Part shown: piece by piece, positions 1 to 8,844 of the stretch | Layout of the letters: every line of letters begins with the position of its first letter | Numbering within the stretch: the stretch's first letter is position 1 | From: Halieaceae bacterium | GTDB lineage: Bacteria; Pseudomonadota; Gammaproteobacteria; Pseudomonadales; Halieaceae | Direction: 5' to 3' | NCBI GenBank assembly: GCA_902520195.1 | Contig: CABYND010000015.1 | Span: 1 to 47,727 of the forward strand | Length of the DNA: 47,727 nt | Program-made: the position numbers and the translations under genes | Notes under the pieces: generated by a model | What the model saw: only the letters and a program-made list of their open reading frames with translations | What the model was told of the DNA's origin: nothing | Databases searched by the model: none

Positions 1-1224
1 CTTCAGGAGTACGCCGACAAGATTGCCGAAATTGCCGATTATCTGGAAATCCTCGGTGACCCCGACCGGCTCAAACAGGTGATACGCGAAGAGCTTGAGG
101 AACTTGTCGAAGAGTTCGGGGACGATCGCAAAACACAGATTTCCGATTCGGCCCATGACCTGACGGTCGAGGATCTGATTACCGAGGAAGATCGCGTTGT
201 CACGATTTCCCACGGTGGATACGCCAAGACGCAGTCACTGACTGATTATCAGGCCCAGCGACGTGGCGGAACAGGTAGAAGTGCGACGGCGGTCAAGGAC
301 GAAGATTTTGTCGAGCACCTGCTGATTGCGAGCACTCATGCCACGATCCTGTGCTTTTCCAATCTCGGCAAGGTCTACTGGCTCAAAGTGTTCCATATTC
401 CGCTGGCCAGTCGCACGGCCCGCGGGCGACCGATGGTCAATCTGTTGCCGCTGGATGAGGGCGAGCGCATCACCTCTATTCTGCCCATCGAGGAGTATGA
501 GACGGACCACTTCATCTTCATGGCCACTGCCAACGGCATCGTCAAAAAGACCGATATGAGTCTTTTCTCCCGCCAGCGCAGTGTTGGCCTGCGTGCGATC
601 GAGCTCGAGGAAGGTGACGTGCTGATTGGCACCGCGGTGACGGATGGCAGTCAGGACATCATGCTGTTTTCCAGTGAAGGTAAAGTGGTGCGGTTTGCCG
701 AGTCAGGGGTGCGTGCAATGGGCCGGACGGCTCGCGGCGTCAGGGGCATCAAGCTCGGCGAGGGGCACCGCCTCATATCACTGGTGGTGCCTCAGGAAGG
801 CAGCAAGATTCTCACCGTTAGCGAGAACGGCTACGGCAAGCGATCGGAAACCAGTGACTTTGCGGTCAAAGGCCGGGGCACCAAAGGGGTCATCGGGATG
901 ACGACCTCTGAGCGTAACGGTTCCTTGGTGGGTGCCGAGCAAGTCTGGGACGGTGACGAGATGATGCTCATCTCCAATCAGGGCACTGCTGTGAGAACCC
1001 GGGTTGAAGAGGTCAGCGTACAGGGACGAAATACTCAGGGTGTGCGCGTGATCCGCACGCGAGAGGGTGAGGCGTTGGTAAGTGTCAGCCGGATCGCTGA
1101 AGACGACGTCGAGGCCACCGATGTGCAGGCTGCTGCGAGCGGTGCGACTGATGACGTGCCGGTTGCAGAACCCAGCGATGCCAATGGTTCGCCTGCGGAG
1201 GGGGACGAGGACACCGGCGAGTGA
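1..1224 (+). CDS. gyrA: DNA gyrase subunit A, C-terminal part (5' end outside window)
   Basis: The frame is open from base 1, so the start codon and the catalytic breakage-reunion domain lie upstream of the window; 407 residues are visible. GyrA with GyrB introduces negative supercoils into DNA using ATP. The visible part begins in the coiled-coil region and then carries the C-terminal beta-pinwheel that wraps DNA. The GyrA box QRRGGTGR, diagnostic of gyrase rather than topoisomerase IV, lies near nt 256-280. Repeated blade motifs such as GRTARGVRGIKL and QGRNTQGVRVI follow. The last 40 or so residues form an acidic, low-complexity tail typical of gammaproteobacterial GyrA. The stop overlaps the GTG start of serC by three bases, indicating translational coupling. 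The gyrA-serC order is also seen in Pseudomonas. Confidence 0.97.
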   Translation, partial: LQEYADKIAEIADYLEILGDPDRLKQVIREELEELVEEFGDDRKTQISDSAHDLTVEDLITEEDRVVTISHGGYAKTQSLTDYQAQRRGGTGRSATAVKDEDFVEHLLIASTHATILCFSNLGKVYWLKVFHIPLASRTARGRPMVNLLPLDEGERITSILPIEEYETDHFIFMATANGIVKKTDMSLFSRQRSVGLRAIELEEGDVLIGTAVTDGSQDIMLFSSEGKVVRFAESGVRAMGRTARGVRGIKLGEGHRLISLVVPQEGSKILTVSENGYGKRSETSDFAVKGRGTKGVIGMTTSERNGSLVGAEQVWDGDEMMLISNQGTAVRTRVEEVSVQGRNTQGVRVIRTREGEALVSVSRIAEDDVEATDVQAAASGATDDVPVAEPSDANGSPAEGDEDTGE

Positions 1225-2300
1225 CCCGAGCCCATAATTTCTGCGCGGGTCCCGCCGCGCTCCCGCAATCCGTGCTCGAGCACGCGCAAGCCGAATTACT
1301 GAATTGGTCTGGTCGCAGCACCTCTGTGATGGAAGTCAGTCATCGCAGCCCCGAGTTTGTGGAGGTGGCGAGCCAGGCCGAGGCAACTTTGCGTCGCCTG
1401 CTCGGCATCACCGATGACTACGCTGTGCTGTTTTTACAAGGCGGCGCCTCGCTGCAGTTTGCCTCGGTGCCACTCAATCTGAGCGCGGCAGATCAGTCCG
1501 TCGATCAGGTCGTGACCGGGCAATGGTCTAAGAAGGCGTTGCAGGAGGGGCAGCGTTTTGGGCCGGTGAACATTGCGGCGACCTCTGAAGCCTCTAATTT
1601 CACTACGGTGCCGCCCCAGGATACGTGGCAGTTAGACGCAGCTGCAACCTACCTGCACTACTGCCCCAACGAGACCATCGGGGGCCTGGAATTTGATTTT
1701 GTGCCGCAGGTTGAGGTGCCGCTGGTCGCCGATATGTCATCGACCATCTTGTCGCGGCCCATCGACGTGCAGCAGTATGGTGTGATTTACGCGGGCGCCC
1801 AGAAAAATATCGGGCCCGCAGGTTTGTGCCTTGTCATAGTGCATCGCGAGTTGCTGGGGCGCGCCCGGTTAGAGACACCCGCCATGCTTAATTGGCAGAT
1901 CGCGGCTGACAACGACTCCATGTACAACACGCCGCCCACCTTCGCCTTATATCTGACCGGCCTGGTATTTCAGTGGTTGGAAAACCTGGGCGGGCTGGAA
2001 GAAATGGCGGTGATCAACCGTCGAAAAGCCGGCAAACTCTACCGTGTCATCGACGAGAGCGACTTCTACGGCAATCCAGTTGAGGCCACCAGTCGTTCGT
2101 TGGTTAATGTGCCGTTTACGCTGGCCGATGATCGGCTGGACCCGATTTTCCTGCAGGAAGCTGAGGCGGGCAGACTCCTTAATCTTAAGGGGCATCGCTC
2201 GGTCGGCGGGATGCGTGCGAGCCTATACAATGCGGTGGAAGAAGCTTCGGTGGACGCCCTGTGTGACTTCATGCAGGATTTCGAACAACGCCACGGTTAG
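1221..2300 (+). CDS. serC: Phosphoserine aminotransferase
   Basis: SerC is a cytosolic PLP enzyme that converts 3-phosphohydroxypyruvate and glutamate to phosphoserine and 2-oxoglutarate (serine synthesis); it also acts in pyridoxal phosphate synthesis. The 359-residue length is normal for the family. The N-terminus has the family signature HNFCAGPAALP, and the PLP-binding lysine is in AGAQKNIGPAG at about residue 195. The C-terminal GHRSVGGMRASLYNA motif, which contacts substrate phosphate, is intact. The GTG start at 1221 overlaps the gyrA stop; the alignable N-terminal motif begins six residues in, leaving no room for a later start. It is followed after 23 bp by pheA. Confidence 0.96.
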   Translation: MTRAHNFCAGPAALPQSVLEHAQAELLNWSGRSTSVMEVSHRSPEFVEVASQAEATLRRLLGITDDYAVLFLQGGASLQFASVPLNLSAADQSVDQVVTGQWSKKALQEGQRFGPVNIAATSEASNFTTVPPQDTWQLDAAATYLHYCPNETIGGLEFDFVPQVEVPLVADMSSTILSRPIDVQQYGVIYAGAQKNIGPAGLCLVIVHRELLGRARLETPAMLNWQIAADNDSMYNTPPTFALYLTGLVFQWLENLGGLEEMAVINRRKAGKLYRVIDESDFYGNPVEATSRSLVNVPFTLADDRLDPIFLQEAEAGRLLNLKGHRSVGGMRASLYNAVEEASVDALCDFMQDFEQRHG

Positions 2301-2323
2301 GAAACCCGGCGAGGGGATACCCC

Positions 2324-3425
2324 ATGGACCCTGATGAGCAACTCGGCAAGATTCGCGATCGCATTGACGCCATTGACAGTCAGCTACTCGAGCTGATCAG
2401 CGAGCGGGCGCGTTGCGCACAAGAAGTCGCGCAGGTGAAGCTCGATGCGTCGCAGTCTGACGAAGCCCCCCCCGGTCTTCTATCGGCCCGAGCGCGAGGC
2501 ACAGGTATTGCGCGCGATTCAGGAACGAAACCCGGGGCCGCTGGCGTCCGAGCACATTGCCTCGGTCTTTCGGGAAATTATGTCCAGCTGCCTGGCGCTC
2601 GAGCAGCCGCTGTCTGTCGCCTTCCTGGGGCCCGAGGGCACCTACTCCCAAGCGGCGGCCTTGAAGCATTTTGGTCAATCGGCCATACCGCAGGGCCAAG
2701 CCAGCATCCACAAAGTCTTTCGGCAGGTTGAAGAACGCCTCTGTGACTACGGTGTGGTCCCCGTTGAAAACTCAACCGAGGGCATGGTGGGTCAGACTCT
2801 GGATTGTTTTCTCGAGTCGCCGCTGCAGATCTCGGGGGAGATCGAACTGCCGGTCGTACACCACCTCCTCGCATGTCGGGGTGCCGACCAATCCGATATC
2901 CAATTGATTCTGGGTCACGAGCAGGCGCTGGGGCAGTGCCGGCAATGGCTCGACAGTCACCTGCCGAAAGTACCCCGTGAGGCCGTCGCCAGCAACGGCG
3001 AGGCGGCGCGCAGGGCAGGCGTTGAGGCGGGTGTGGCGGGGATTGCCGGCGAGCTGGCAGCGGGCCTGCATCAGCTGGATACCCTGGCGAGCGCCATACA
3101 GGACAGCTCTACCAACACCACACGATTTTTGGTGCTGGGCAAAGAGATGGTGCCACCCAGTGGCCACGACAAAACCTCGCTTTTGGTCTCTGCGCGGAAC
3201 CGGCCCGGTGCGTTACTCGGTCTGTTGCGGCCCTTCGAGGAAAACGGCATCAGTCTGACGCGCATCGATTCCCGGCCCTCTAAAACCGAAAAGTGGACCT
3301 ATGTGTTCTACATCGAGTGCGAGGGTCACCTCGCCGATGACGTCATGGTGGAGGTGATGGGGCAGATCGAAGAGCACTCGATCATGCTGAAGAGGCTGGG
3401 CTCCTATCCCCGAGCGCCGATTTGA
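2324..3425 (+). pseudogene. pheA: P-protein (chorismate mutase/prephenate dehydratase), frameshifted as sequenced
   Basis: This bifunctional enzyme would convert chorismate to prephenate and then to phenylpyruvate for phenylalanine synthesis. The chorismate mutase N-terminus opens from ATG 2324 (IRDRIDAIDSQLLELISER), but in the C8 run at 2466-2473, near residue 49, the frame is lost. The rest continues in the next frame from about 2474 to the stop at 3425. Removing one C restores a 366-residue protein, the usual length. The downstream part has the prephenate dehydratase motifs FLGPEGTYSQAA, PVENSTEGMVGQTLD and the catalytic TTRF, then an ACT domain with GALL and DSRP motifs that would bind phenylalanine for feedback inhibition. 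All key residues are conserved, so the lesion is recent, a sequencing error, or a phase-variable tract. As written, the first frame yields a nonsense-tailed 135-residue product. Confidence 0.9.
2466..2473 (+). repeat. C8 homopolymer at the pheA frameshift
   Basis: Eight consecutive C residues lie inside the chorismate mutase coding part of pheA. Seven would keep the frame (reading DEAPPVF); eight shift it (DEAPPGL). It is the exact point where the two pheA frames join, so it is the cause of the interruption. Confidence 0.9.
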
Positions 3426-4324
3426 TCGTGAATAACGACCACGACCCCATAGTTGCGTTTTTGGGTCTCGGGCTGATTTCCGGGTCTTTGGCTGGTGCGC
3501 TCAAGCGCAGAGACTGGCGCGCCGATCTCATTGCCTGGGGTCCGCGTGCACCCTCTCTTGAGCGCGGGTTGGCTTTGGGGCTTATTGATCGTTTCAGTCA
3601 GGACCTGTCGACCGTAGTTGCCGAGGCCGATGTCATCGTCATCGGTGCCCCACCGGAGGCCACGGCGCAACTGTTGCCAGAGGTGTTGGATCTGGCACTC
3701 GCTTCAGGAGAGCCCGTGGTCACTGATATGGCCAGCATTAAAGGCGTCATTGTTGAGGCTGCGGGCACCGACTACCCAAGGTTTGTGCCCGGGCACCCCA
3801 TCGCGGGTAGCGAAAACAGCGGTGTCGAAGCTGCCTATCCGGGGCTCTTTGATGGGCGCGAGGTCATTCTGACGCCCTCGGGCGACACCGACAGGTCGGC
3901 ACTAAAGACGGTAGAGCGGTTGTGGACGACTGCGGGCGCACGCATCACCCATATGTCCGTGGTAGATCACGACGCGGCACTGGCGGCCAGTAGCCATGTA
4001 CCTCATATGGTGGCCTACGCCCTGACATCGATGCTTGCTGATCATGCGTTGTCGCCGATGCAGCATGGCGGGGGCGCGCTGAGAGATATGACGCGTATTG
4101 CGGCGTCAGATCCGCTGATGTGGCGCGATATCGCTTTGACCAACCGCGACGCCATACTCACCGCAATGGACGCCATGGCGCAGGAGCATGACCATCTGCG
4201 GACGCTCATCGCCGAGGCTGATGGTGACGCGATAGAAACCTTCTTTGCCCGCTGCAGAGCGGTGCGGCGCCAGCATGATGACATTTTAAGACCCCTTACC
4301 CCCGAGTCGGAGCAGACGGACTAA
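3422..4324 (+). CDS. tyrA: Prephenate dehydrogenase
   Basis: TyrA oxidatively decarboxylates prephenate to 4-hydroxyphenylpyruvate with NAD(P)+ in tyrosine synthesis. The 300-residue protein begins with a Rossmann dinucleotide-binding motif (FLGLGLISGSLAGALKR, about residues 13-29). The catalytic histidine region GHPIAGSENSGVEAA lies around residue 121, and the all-alpha dimerisation domain follows (SSHVPHMVAYAL). There is no fused chorismate mutase or ACT domain. The TTG at 3422 overlaps the pheA TGA; a GTG at 3428 is an equally possible start, and neither has a clear Shine-Dalgarno. Two differences from the Pseudomonas locus are visible: no hisC-type aminotransferase lies before it, and it is not fused to aroA. 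The aroA ATG overlaps the stop by one base. Confidence 0.93.
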   Translation: MIVNNDHDPIVAFLGLGLISGSLAGALKRRDWRADLIAWGPRAPSLERGLALGLIDRFSQDLSTVVAEADVIVIGAPPEATAQLLPEVLDLALASGEPVVTDMASIKGVIVEAAGTDYPRFVPGHPIAGSENSGVEAAYPGLFDGREVILTPSGDTDRSALKTVERLWTTAGARITHMSVVDHDAALAASSHVPHMVAYALTSMLADHALSPMQHGGGALRDMTRIAASDPLMWRDIALTNRDAILTAMDAMAQEHDHLRTLIAEADGDAIETFFARCRAVRRQHDDILRPLTPESEQTD

Positions 4325-5625
4325 TGCATTTTTATCTTGACCCGGGCGGCTCGTTGACGGGCAGCATTCGTGTCCCGGGAGACAAGTCGATGTCGCATCG
4401 GGCCATCATGCTGGGGTCGATTGCCAAGGGTCGCACCACTGTGAGTGGCTTTCTGGAGGGCGAGGACGCGCTGGCCACACTGTCAGCGTTCCGCGAGATG
4501 GGTGTGGAGATTACGGATCCGCAATCAGGTCGATTGACGATCGATGGCGCTGGTCTTCGCGGGTTGAAGCCGCCCACCCAGGTGATGGATGTCGGTAATT
4601 CGGGCACCAGCATCCGGTTGATGGCGGGCCTGCTTGCCGGGCAGTCCTTCGACACCATCCTGACAGGTGATGAGTCGTTACTGCGGCGTCCCATGGCCAG
4701 AGTGATTACCCCATTGTCGCAAATGGGAGCGGTCATCAATTCACATGGGGGTTGCCCGCCCCTGGAAATTCAAGGGGGGCGTGCCCTGACCGGTATTCAC
4801 TACGATTTGCCGGTGGCGAGCGCACAGGTGAAGTCCAGCGTGCTGCTGGCAGGCTTGTTTGCCGAGGGCCGCACCAGCGTTACGGAACCTGCGTCTACCC
4901 GGGATCACACCGAGCGAATGCTGACCGGATTTGGCTACGCCGTGGATCGTGATCAAGGTGTCATCAGTCTCGAGGGCGGAGGTTCACTCCACGGCACAGA
5001 CATCGATATTCCCGCCGATATTTCCTCCGCCGCCTTTTTCCTGGTGGGCGCCTCGATCGCGCCGGGCTCGGATCTGACGCTGGAACACGTGGGCATTAAC
5101 CCGACTCGCGACGGTGTCATCACGATTTTGCGTGCGATGGGCGCCAACATCGAAGTGCTGAACGAGCGACAGGTCGGCGGGGAGCCGGTCGCCGACCTGC
5201 GTGTCCGCCATGCGTCCCTGAGAGGCATCGAGATCCCTGTCAAGTCCGTGCCGCTTGCGATCGACGAACTACCGGCCGTGCTGATTGCCGCAGCCTGCGC
5301 TGAGGGTGTCACCGTGTTGCAGGGCGCCGAGGAATTGCGGGTGAAGGAGAGTGATCGCATCGCCAGTATGGCCGAAGGGCTATCGCAACTGGGTATCGAG
5401 AACACGGTGCAACCGGACGGGATCGAAGTGGTCGGCGGCGATCTGTCAGGGGGCGTGATCACAACCCACCATGACCACCGTATTGCAATGAGCTTTTCCA
5501 TGGCGGCGCTCAGAGCATCCGACCGCATTAAGGTCAGTGACTGTGCGCACGTGGCCACGTCCTTTCCCGGTTTTGCCGATTTGGCATTGCAAACGGGTTT
5601 GCGCCTGGAGGTGGCCGAGGAATGA
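4324..5625 (+). CDS. aroA: 3-phosphoshikimate 1-carboxyvinyltransferase (EPSP synthase)
   Basis: AroA transfers the enolpyruvyl group of PEP to shikimate-3-phosphate, the sixth step to chorismate. The 433-residue length is normal. Visible motifs are GDKSMSHRA near the N-terminus, GNSGTSIRLMAGLL around residue 91, SAQVKSS around 166, RDHTERM near 193, NPTRDG near 259 and the catalytic region LAIDELP and KESDRI. These match the four motifs used to define class II enzymes (GDK-S/T, SAQ-x-K, R-x-H-x-E, N-x-T-R). The position equivalent to the E. coli Pro101 is Leu. The ATG overlaps the tyrA stop (TAATG), and the stop overlaps cmk (ATGA), so tyrA-aroA-cmk is probably one translationally coupled unit. 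Confidence 0.96.
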   Translation: MHFYLDPGGSLTGSIRVPGDKSMSHRAIMLGSIAKGRTTVSGFLEGEDALATLSAFREMGVEITDPQSGRLTIDGAGLRGLKPPTQVMDVGNSGTSIRLMAGLLAGQSFDTILTGDESLLRRPMARVITPLSQMGAVINSHGGCPPLEIQGGRALTGIHYDLPVASAQVKSSVLLAGLFAEGRTSVTEPASTRDHTERMLTGFGYAVDRDQGVISLEGGGSLHGTDIDIPADISSAAFFLVGASIAPGSDLTLEHVGINPTRDGVITILRAMGANIEVLNERQVGGEPVADLRVRHASLRGIEIPVKSVPLAIDELPAVLIAAACAEGVTVLQGAEELRVKESDRIASMAEGLSQLGIENTVQPDGIEVVGGDLSGGVITTHHDHRIAMSFSMAALRASDRIKVSDCAHVATSFPGFADLALQTGLRLEVAEE

Positions 5626-6299
5626 CTGGCGCCGCGCCGGTGATTTGCATCGATGGTCCAAGCGGGGCGGGAAAGGGCACTCTCAGTCAACGCCTTGCCA
5701 CTGATTTGGGCTGGCATCTGCTGGATAGCGGCGCGCTCTACCGCGTGGTGGGTTTTGCCGGCAGGCTCGCGGCCGTCTCACTGGAGGACAGCTACGCCGT
5801 CGCCGGGATTGCCAGATCCCTCGATGTTGACTTTGAACCGACCGATGGCGGTGTGTCGGTGTGGCTGGCGGGTGAGGATGTGACGGCACACCTGCGCACC
5901 GAGGAGGGAGGCCGGGATGCCTCTACGGTGGCGGCATTACCCGCGGTGCGGGAAGCGCTCCTGTTAAGGCAGCAGGAACTGGCCAGGCCGCCCGGGTTGA
6001 TTGCCGACGGCCGAGACATGGGTACGGTCGTTTTCCCGCGGGCGCCCCTAAAAATCTTCCTGACTGCCAGCGCTGGCGCGCGCGCCGAGCGCCGTTTCCA
6101 TCAGTTGCAGGGTATGGGGGAGAGTGTTAGTCTCGCGCGCCTTCTAGCTGACATACAGCAGCGAGACGCCCGGGATCAATCCCGTACAGTGTCTCCACTG
6201 GTGCCGGCAGAGGACGCCATCATTATCGACAGCACCGCGTTGTCCGCTGATGAGGTGTTGCAGGCAGCTCGCGACTTGACAGCTGCCCGCAATTTATAG
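5622..6299 (+). CDS. cmk: Cytidylate kinase
   Basis: Cmk phosphorylates CMP and dCMP with ATP. The 225-residue protein starts with the P-loop GPSGAGKGT (residues 12-20). It has the NMP-binding SGALYRVVG segment and the DGRDMGTVVFP motif preceding a LID region rich in arginines (RAERRF, RDQSRTVSPLVP). The ATG overlaps the aroA stop as ATGA. The aroA-cmk-rpsA order is highly conserved in gammaproteobacteria. The stop codon lies inside a perfect 12-bp tandem duplication (6294-6317). Confidence 0.96.
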   Translation: MTGAAPVICIDGPSGAGKGTLSQRLATDLGWHLLDSGALYRVVGFAGRLAAVSLEDSYAVAGIARSLDVDFEPTDGGVSVWLAGEDVTAHLRTEEGGRDASTVAALPAVREALLLRQQELARPPGLIADGRDMGTVVFPRAPLKIFLTASAGARAERRFHQLQGMGESVSLARLLADIQQRDARDQSRTVSPLVPAEDAIIIDSTALSADEVLQAARDLTAARNL

Positions 6300-6317
6300 C
6301 TCAACTTATAGCTCAAC
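6294..6317 (+). repeat. 12-bp perfect tandem duplication over the cmk stop
   Basis: TTATAGCTCAAC is present twice without a spacer (6294-6305, 6306-6317). The first copy contains the TAG stop of cmk, so the duplication does not alter the protein. It sits at the start of the rpsA leader. Confidence 0.85.
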
Positions 6318-6422
6318 GCATCGGAGTCACGGCTGGACCCCGCCGAAGCGTCAAGACCATCAACCCGGCTAGGTCTGGAAGCCGGCGGGAGTGATCTCAC
6401 TCCACAATGCAGGAATAGCAAC

Positions 6423-8096
6423 ATGAGCGAATCCTTCGCTGAACTTTTTGAAGAAAGTCTCCAAACCGTCGATATGGAACCCGGATCTATTGTCACGGGT
6501 GTCGTGATCGATATTGACAACGAGTGGGTCACCGTCCACGCCGGTTTGAAATCAGAAGGGGTGATTCCCCTGGATCAGTTTACCAATGCCAATGGTGAGT
6601 GCAGTCTCAGCGTGGGTGATGAAGTACAGGTGGCGCTGGAGACCGTCGAGGACGGTTTCGGAGAGACCAAGCTTTCCCGTGAGAAGGCCAAGCGCGCAGA
6701 AGCCTGGAAAGGCCTTGAGGCAGCGCACGTCGCCGACGAAGTGGTGATGGGCGTGATCAATGGCAAGGTCAAGGGTGGCTTCACCGTTGACATCGACTCT
6801 ATCCGCGCATTCTTGCCCGGTTCGCTGATCGACGTGCGTCCTATCCGGGAGACCACGCACCTTGAAGGTAAAGAGCTCGAATTCAAAGTCATCAAGCTCG
6901 ATCAGAAGCGCAACAACGTGGTTGTCTCACGCCGCGCGGTAATGGAATCGGCCAACAGTGCCGAGCGCGAGGAACTGCTGCAAAACTTGCAGGAAGGTCA
7001 GTCCGTGAAGGGCGTGGTCAAAAATCTAACCGATTACGGCGCATTTGTAGACCTCGGCGGTGTCGACGGACTGTTGCACATCACCGATATGGCCTGGAAG
7101 CGTATCAAGCACCCTAGCGAGATCGTGGAAGTCGGACAAGAAATGGATGTCAAAATCCTCAAGTTCGATCGCGAGCGCAACCGCGTGTCGCTGGGTCTCA
7201 AGCAGCTGGGCGAGGACCCGTGGGTACAAATCACCGGCCGCTACCCCGAGGGTAGCCGTGTTGTCGCCAAGGTCACCAACCTCACCGATTATGGCTGCTT
7301 TGCCGAAATCGAAGAGGGCGTCGAAGGTTTGGTACACGTCTCCGAGATGGATTGGACCAACAAGAATGTCCATCCCTCGAAAATTGTGCAGCTCGGTGAC
7401 GAGGTCGAGGTAATGGTGCTCGATATTGACGAGGAGCGTCGCCGAATCTCGTTGGGTATCAAGCAGTGCACCCAGAACCCCTGGGATGCGTTTGCCGCGG
7501 ACCACGCCAAGGGCGACAAGATTTCAGGCAGCATCAAATCGATCACCGACTTCGGTATCTTTATCGGCCTCGACGGCAACATCGATGGACTCGTTCATCT
7601 GAGCGACATCAGCTGGAACGAAAGCGGTGAAGAGGCCGTGCGCAACTACAAGAAGGGCGATGAGATCGAGACGGTGATTCTGTCCATCGATCCAGAGCGC
7701 GAGCGCATCTCACTGGGTATCAAGCAGCTTGAAGAAGATGCATTCTCACTCTACGTCAGCGACAACGACCGTGGCAGCTTGGTGACAGGTACCGTGGCGG
7801 AAGTCGACGCTAAGGGAGTGACCATCAAGCTTTCCGATGAGGTTGAGGGCTACCTGAAGGCGGCTGATATCAGCGTTGATCTTGTCGATGATGCGCGCGC
7901 TGTGCTCAGTGTCGGCGACACCGTGGAAGCTAAAGTCGTGAATGTGGATCGCAAGAACCGCGGACTGGCACTTTCCATCAAAGCCAAGGACATGGACGAC
8001 GAGAAAGTAGCTGTCGAGTCATTGAAGGAGCAGGATGAGAGTGCTTCACCGGGCACCATTGGTGATCTGATCAAGGCGAAAATGGAAGATCAGTGA
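6423..8096 (+). CDS. rpsA: 30S ribosomal protein S1
   Basis: S1 binds mRNA and helps load it on the 30S subunit. The 557-residue length and six S1/OB-fold repeats match the gammaproteobacterial form. Repeats three to five are easily seen by the recurring signatures [37 protein letters not shown] and [19 protein letters not shown], each followed by a [18 protein letters not shown]-like segment. The N-terminus FAELFEESL is the conserved helix that docks on ribosomal protein S2. A 123-bp leader separates it from cmk; in E. coli this region mediates S1 autoregulation, which is likely but not shown here. A strong terminator follows. Confidence 0.98.
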   Translation: MSESFAELFEESLQTVDMEPGSIVTGVVIDIDNEWVTVHAGLKSEGVIPLDQFTNANGECSLSVGDEVQVALETVEDGFGETKLSREKAKRAEAWKGLEAAHVADEVVMGVINGKVKGGFTVDIDSIRAFLPGSLIDVRPIRETTHLEGKELEFKVIKLDQKRNNVVVSRRAVMESANSAEREELLQNLQEGQSVKGVVKNLTDYGAFVDLGGVDGLLHITDMAWKRIKHPSEIVEVGQEMDVKILKFDRERNRVSLGLKQLGEDPWVQITGRYPEGSRVVAKVTNLTDYGCFAEIEEGVEGLVHVSEMDWTNKNVHPSKIVQLGDEVEVMVLDIDEERRRISLGIKQCTQNPWDAFAADHAKGDKISGSIKSITDFGIFIGLDGNIDGLVHLSDISWNESGEEAVRNYKKGDEIETVILSIDPERERISLGIKQLEEDAFSLYVSDNDRGSLVTGTVAEVDAKGVTIKLSDEVEGYLKAADISVDLVDDARAVLSVGDTVEAKVVNVDRKNRGLALSIKAKDMDDEKVAVESLKEQDESASPGTIGDLIKAKMEDQ

Positions 8097-8114
8097 TCTC
8101 TACAGCGTTACGCG

Positions 8115-8141
8115 AGGCCGGCTTTGTGCCGGCCTTTTTTT
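8115..8141 (+). terminator. Rho-independent terminator after rpsA
   Basis: A perfect 8-bp stem (AGGCCGGC at 8115-8122, GCCGGCCT at 8128-8135) with a 5-nt loop runs into seven T. It is placed 18 bases after the rpsA stop. Confidence 0.93.
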
Positions 8142-8248
8142 GCCGTGAGTACACGGCGCGCGCGCCCCTATAAACCCATTTAAAATGAATAACTTGCCAA
8201 TGCTCGAGGCCTCGGCCAAAATGCTCACAGCTAACGAGGGGGGACAGC

Positions 8249-8545
8249 ATGACGCGAAGCGAATTGATTGACTTGATGGCCGACGGTCAGAGCCAGTTGA
8301 GCGCGAAAGACGTCGAGCTGGCGGTTAAGCTGCTGATTGATCACATGGCTGAAACCCTGTCATCCGGTGAGCGTATCGAGATCAGGGGGTTTGGCAGTTT
8401 CTCCTTGCACTATCGCGAGCCTCGCCAAGGTCGCAATCCCCGAACCGGAGACACGGTTGCGCTGCGTGGTAAGCATGTGCCGCACTTCAAGCCCGGAAAA
8501 GAGTTGCGCGAGCGGGTGAATCGAGCAGTCAAGTCCGGCTTCTGA
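8249..8545 (+). CDS. ihfB: Integration host factor subunit beta
   Basis: IHF-beta pairs with IHF-alpha to bend DNA sharply at specific sites in replication, recombination and transcription. The 98-residue protein begins [10 protein letters not shown], as in E. coli HimD. It has the DNA-binding arm region [21 protein letters not shown] (about residues 47-67), with the minor-groove-intercalating proline in GRNP. A GAGGGGG Shine-Dalgarno lies upstream. The 107-bp leader after the rpsA terminator suggests its own promoter. The partner gene ihfA is in the same window at 45854. Confidence 0.96.
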   Translation: MTRSELIDLMADGQSQLSAKDVELAVKLLIDHMAETLSSGERIEIRGFGSFSLHYREPRQGRNPRTGDTVALRGKHVPHFKPGKELRERVNRAVKSGF

Positions 8546-8547
8546 TC

Positions 8548-8844
8548 ATGCGATGGCTGAGACAGGGGCTGACGCTGCTGCTTGCCGTGGGCGCTGTCGC
8601 CGCCGGCGGACTGTTCTCTCTCCAGAACACCAAAGAAATTCCCCTCGACCTCATCGTGGTGCAATTGCCTGCCCAATCCGTTGCGATATGGGTTTTGGCG
8701 GCATTGGCGGTCGGCGTCTTCATAGGCTTGGGGGCCGGGACGCTGCTGGCACTCAGGCGTTCTGCAACGATCCGCCGTCTGCGTAAACAGCGGGATCGCC
8801 TGCTGGCTGAAGCTGAGAAAGGAATCGGGCTTGATTCTCAATAA
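8548..8844 (+). CDS. lapA: LapA family inner membrane protein (DUF1049)
   Basis: LapA works with LapB in controlling LPS synthesis (in E. coli through FtsH-mediated LpxC turnover). The 98-residue protein has two transmembrane segments, about residues 4-25 and 43-68, separated by FSLQNTKEIPLDLIVVQLP, a segment characteristic of the family. The cytosolic tail is basic and probably coiled-coil (RRLRKQRDRLLAEAEK). It starts two bases after ihfB and overlaps lapB by 14 bases. Confidence 0.92.
   Translation: MRWLRQGLTLLLAVGAVAAGGLFSLQNTKEIPLDLIVVQLPAQSVAIWVLAALAVGVFIGLGAGTLLALRRSATIRRLRKQRDRLLAEAEKGIGLDSQ

Noticed and set aside
4953-5717. 254-codon minus-strand reading over aroA and cmk
   Set aside because: Crosses two conserved genes and is Ser/Arg/Pro-rich, typical of a shadow frame.
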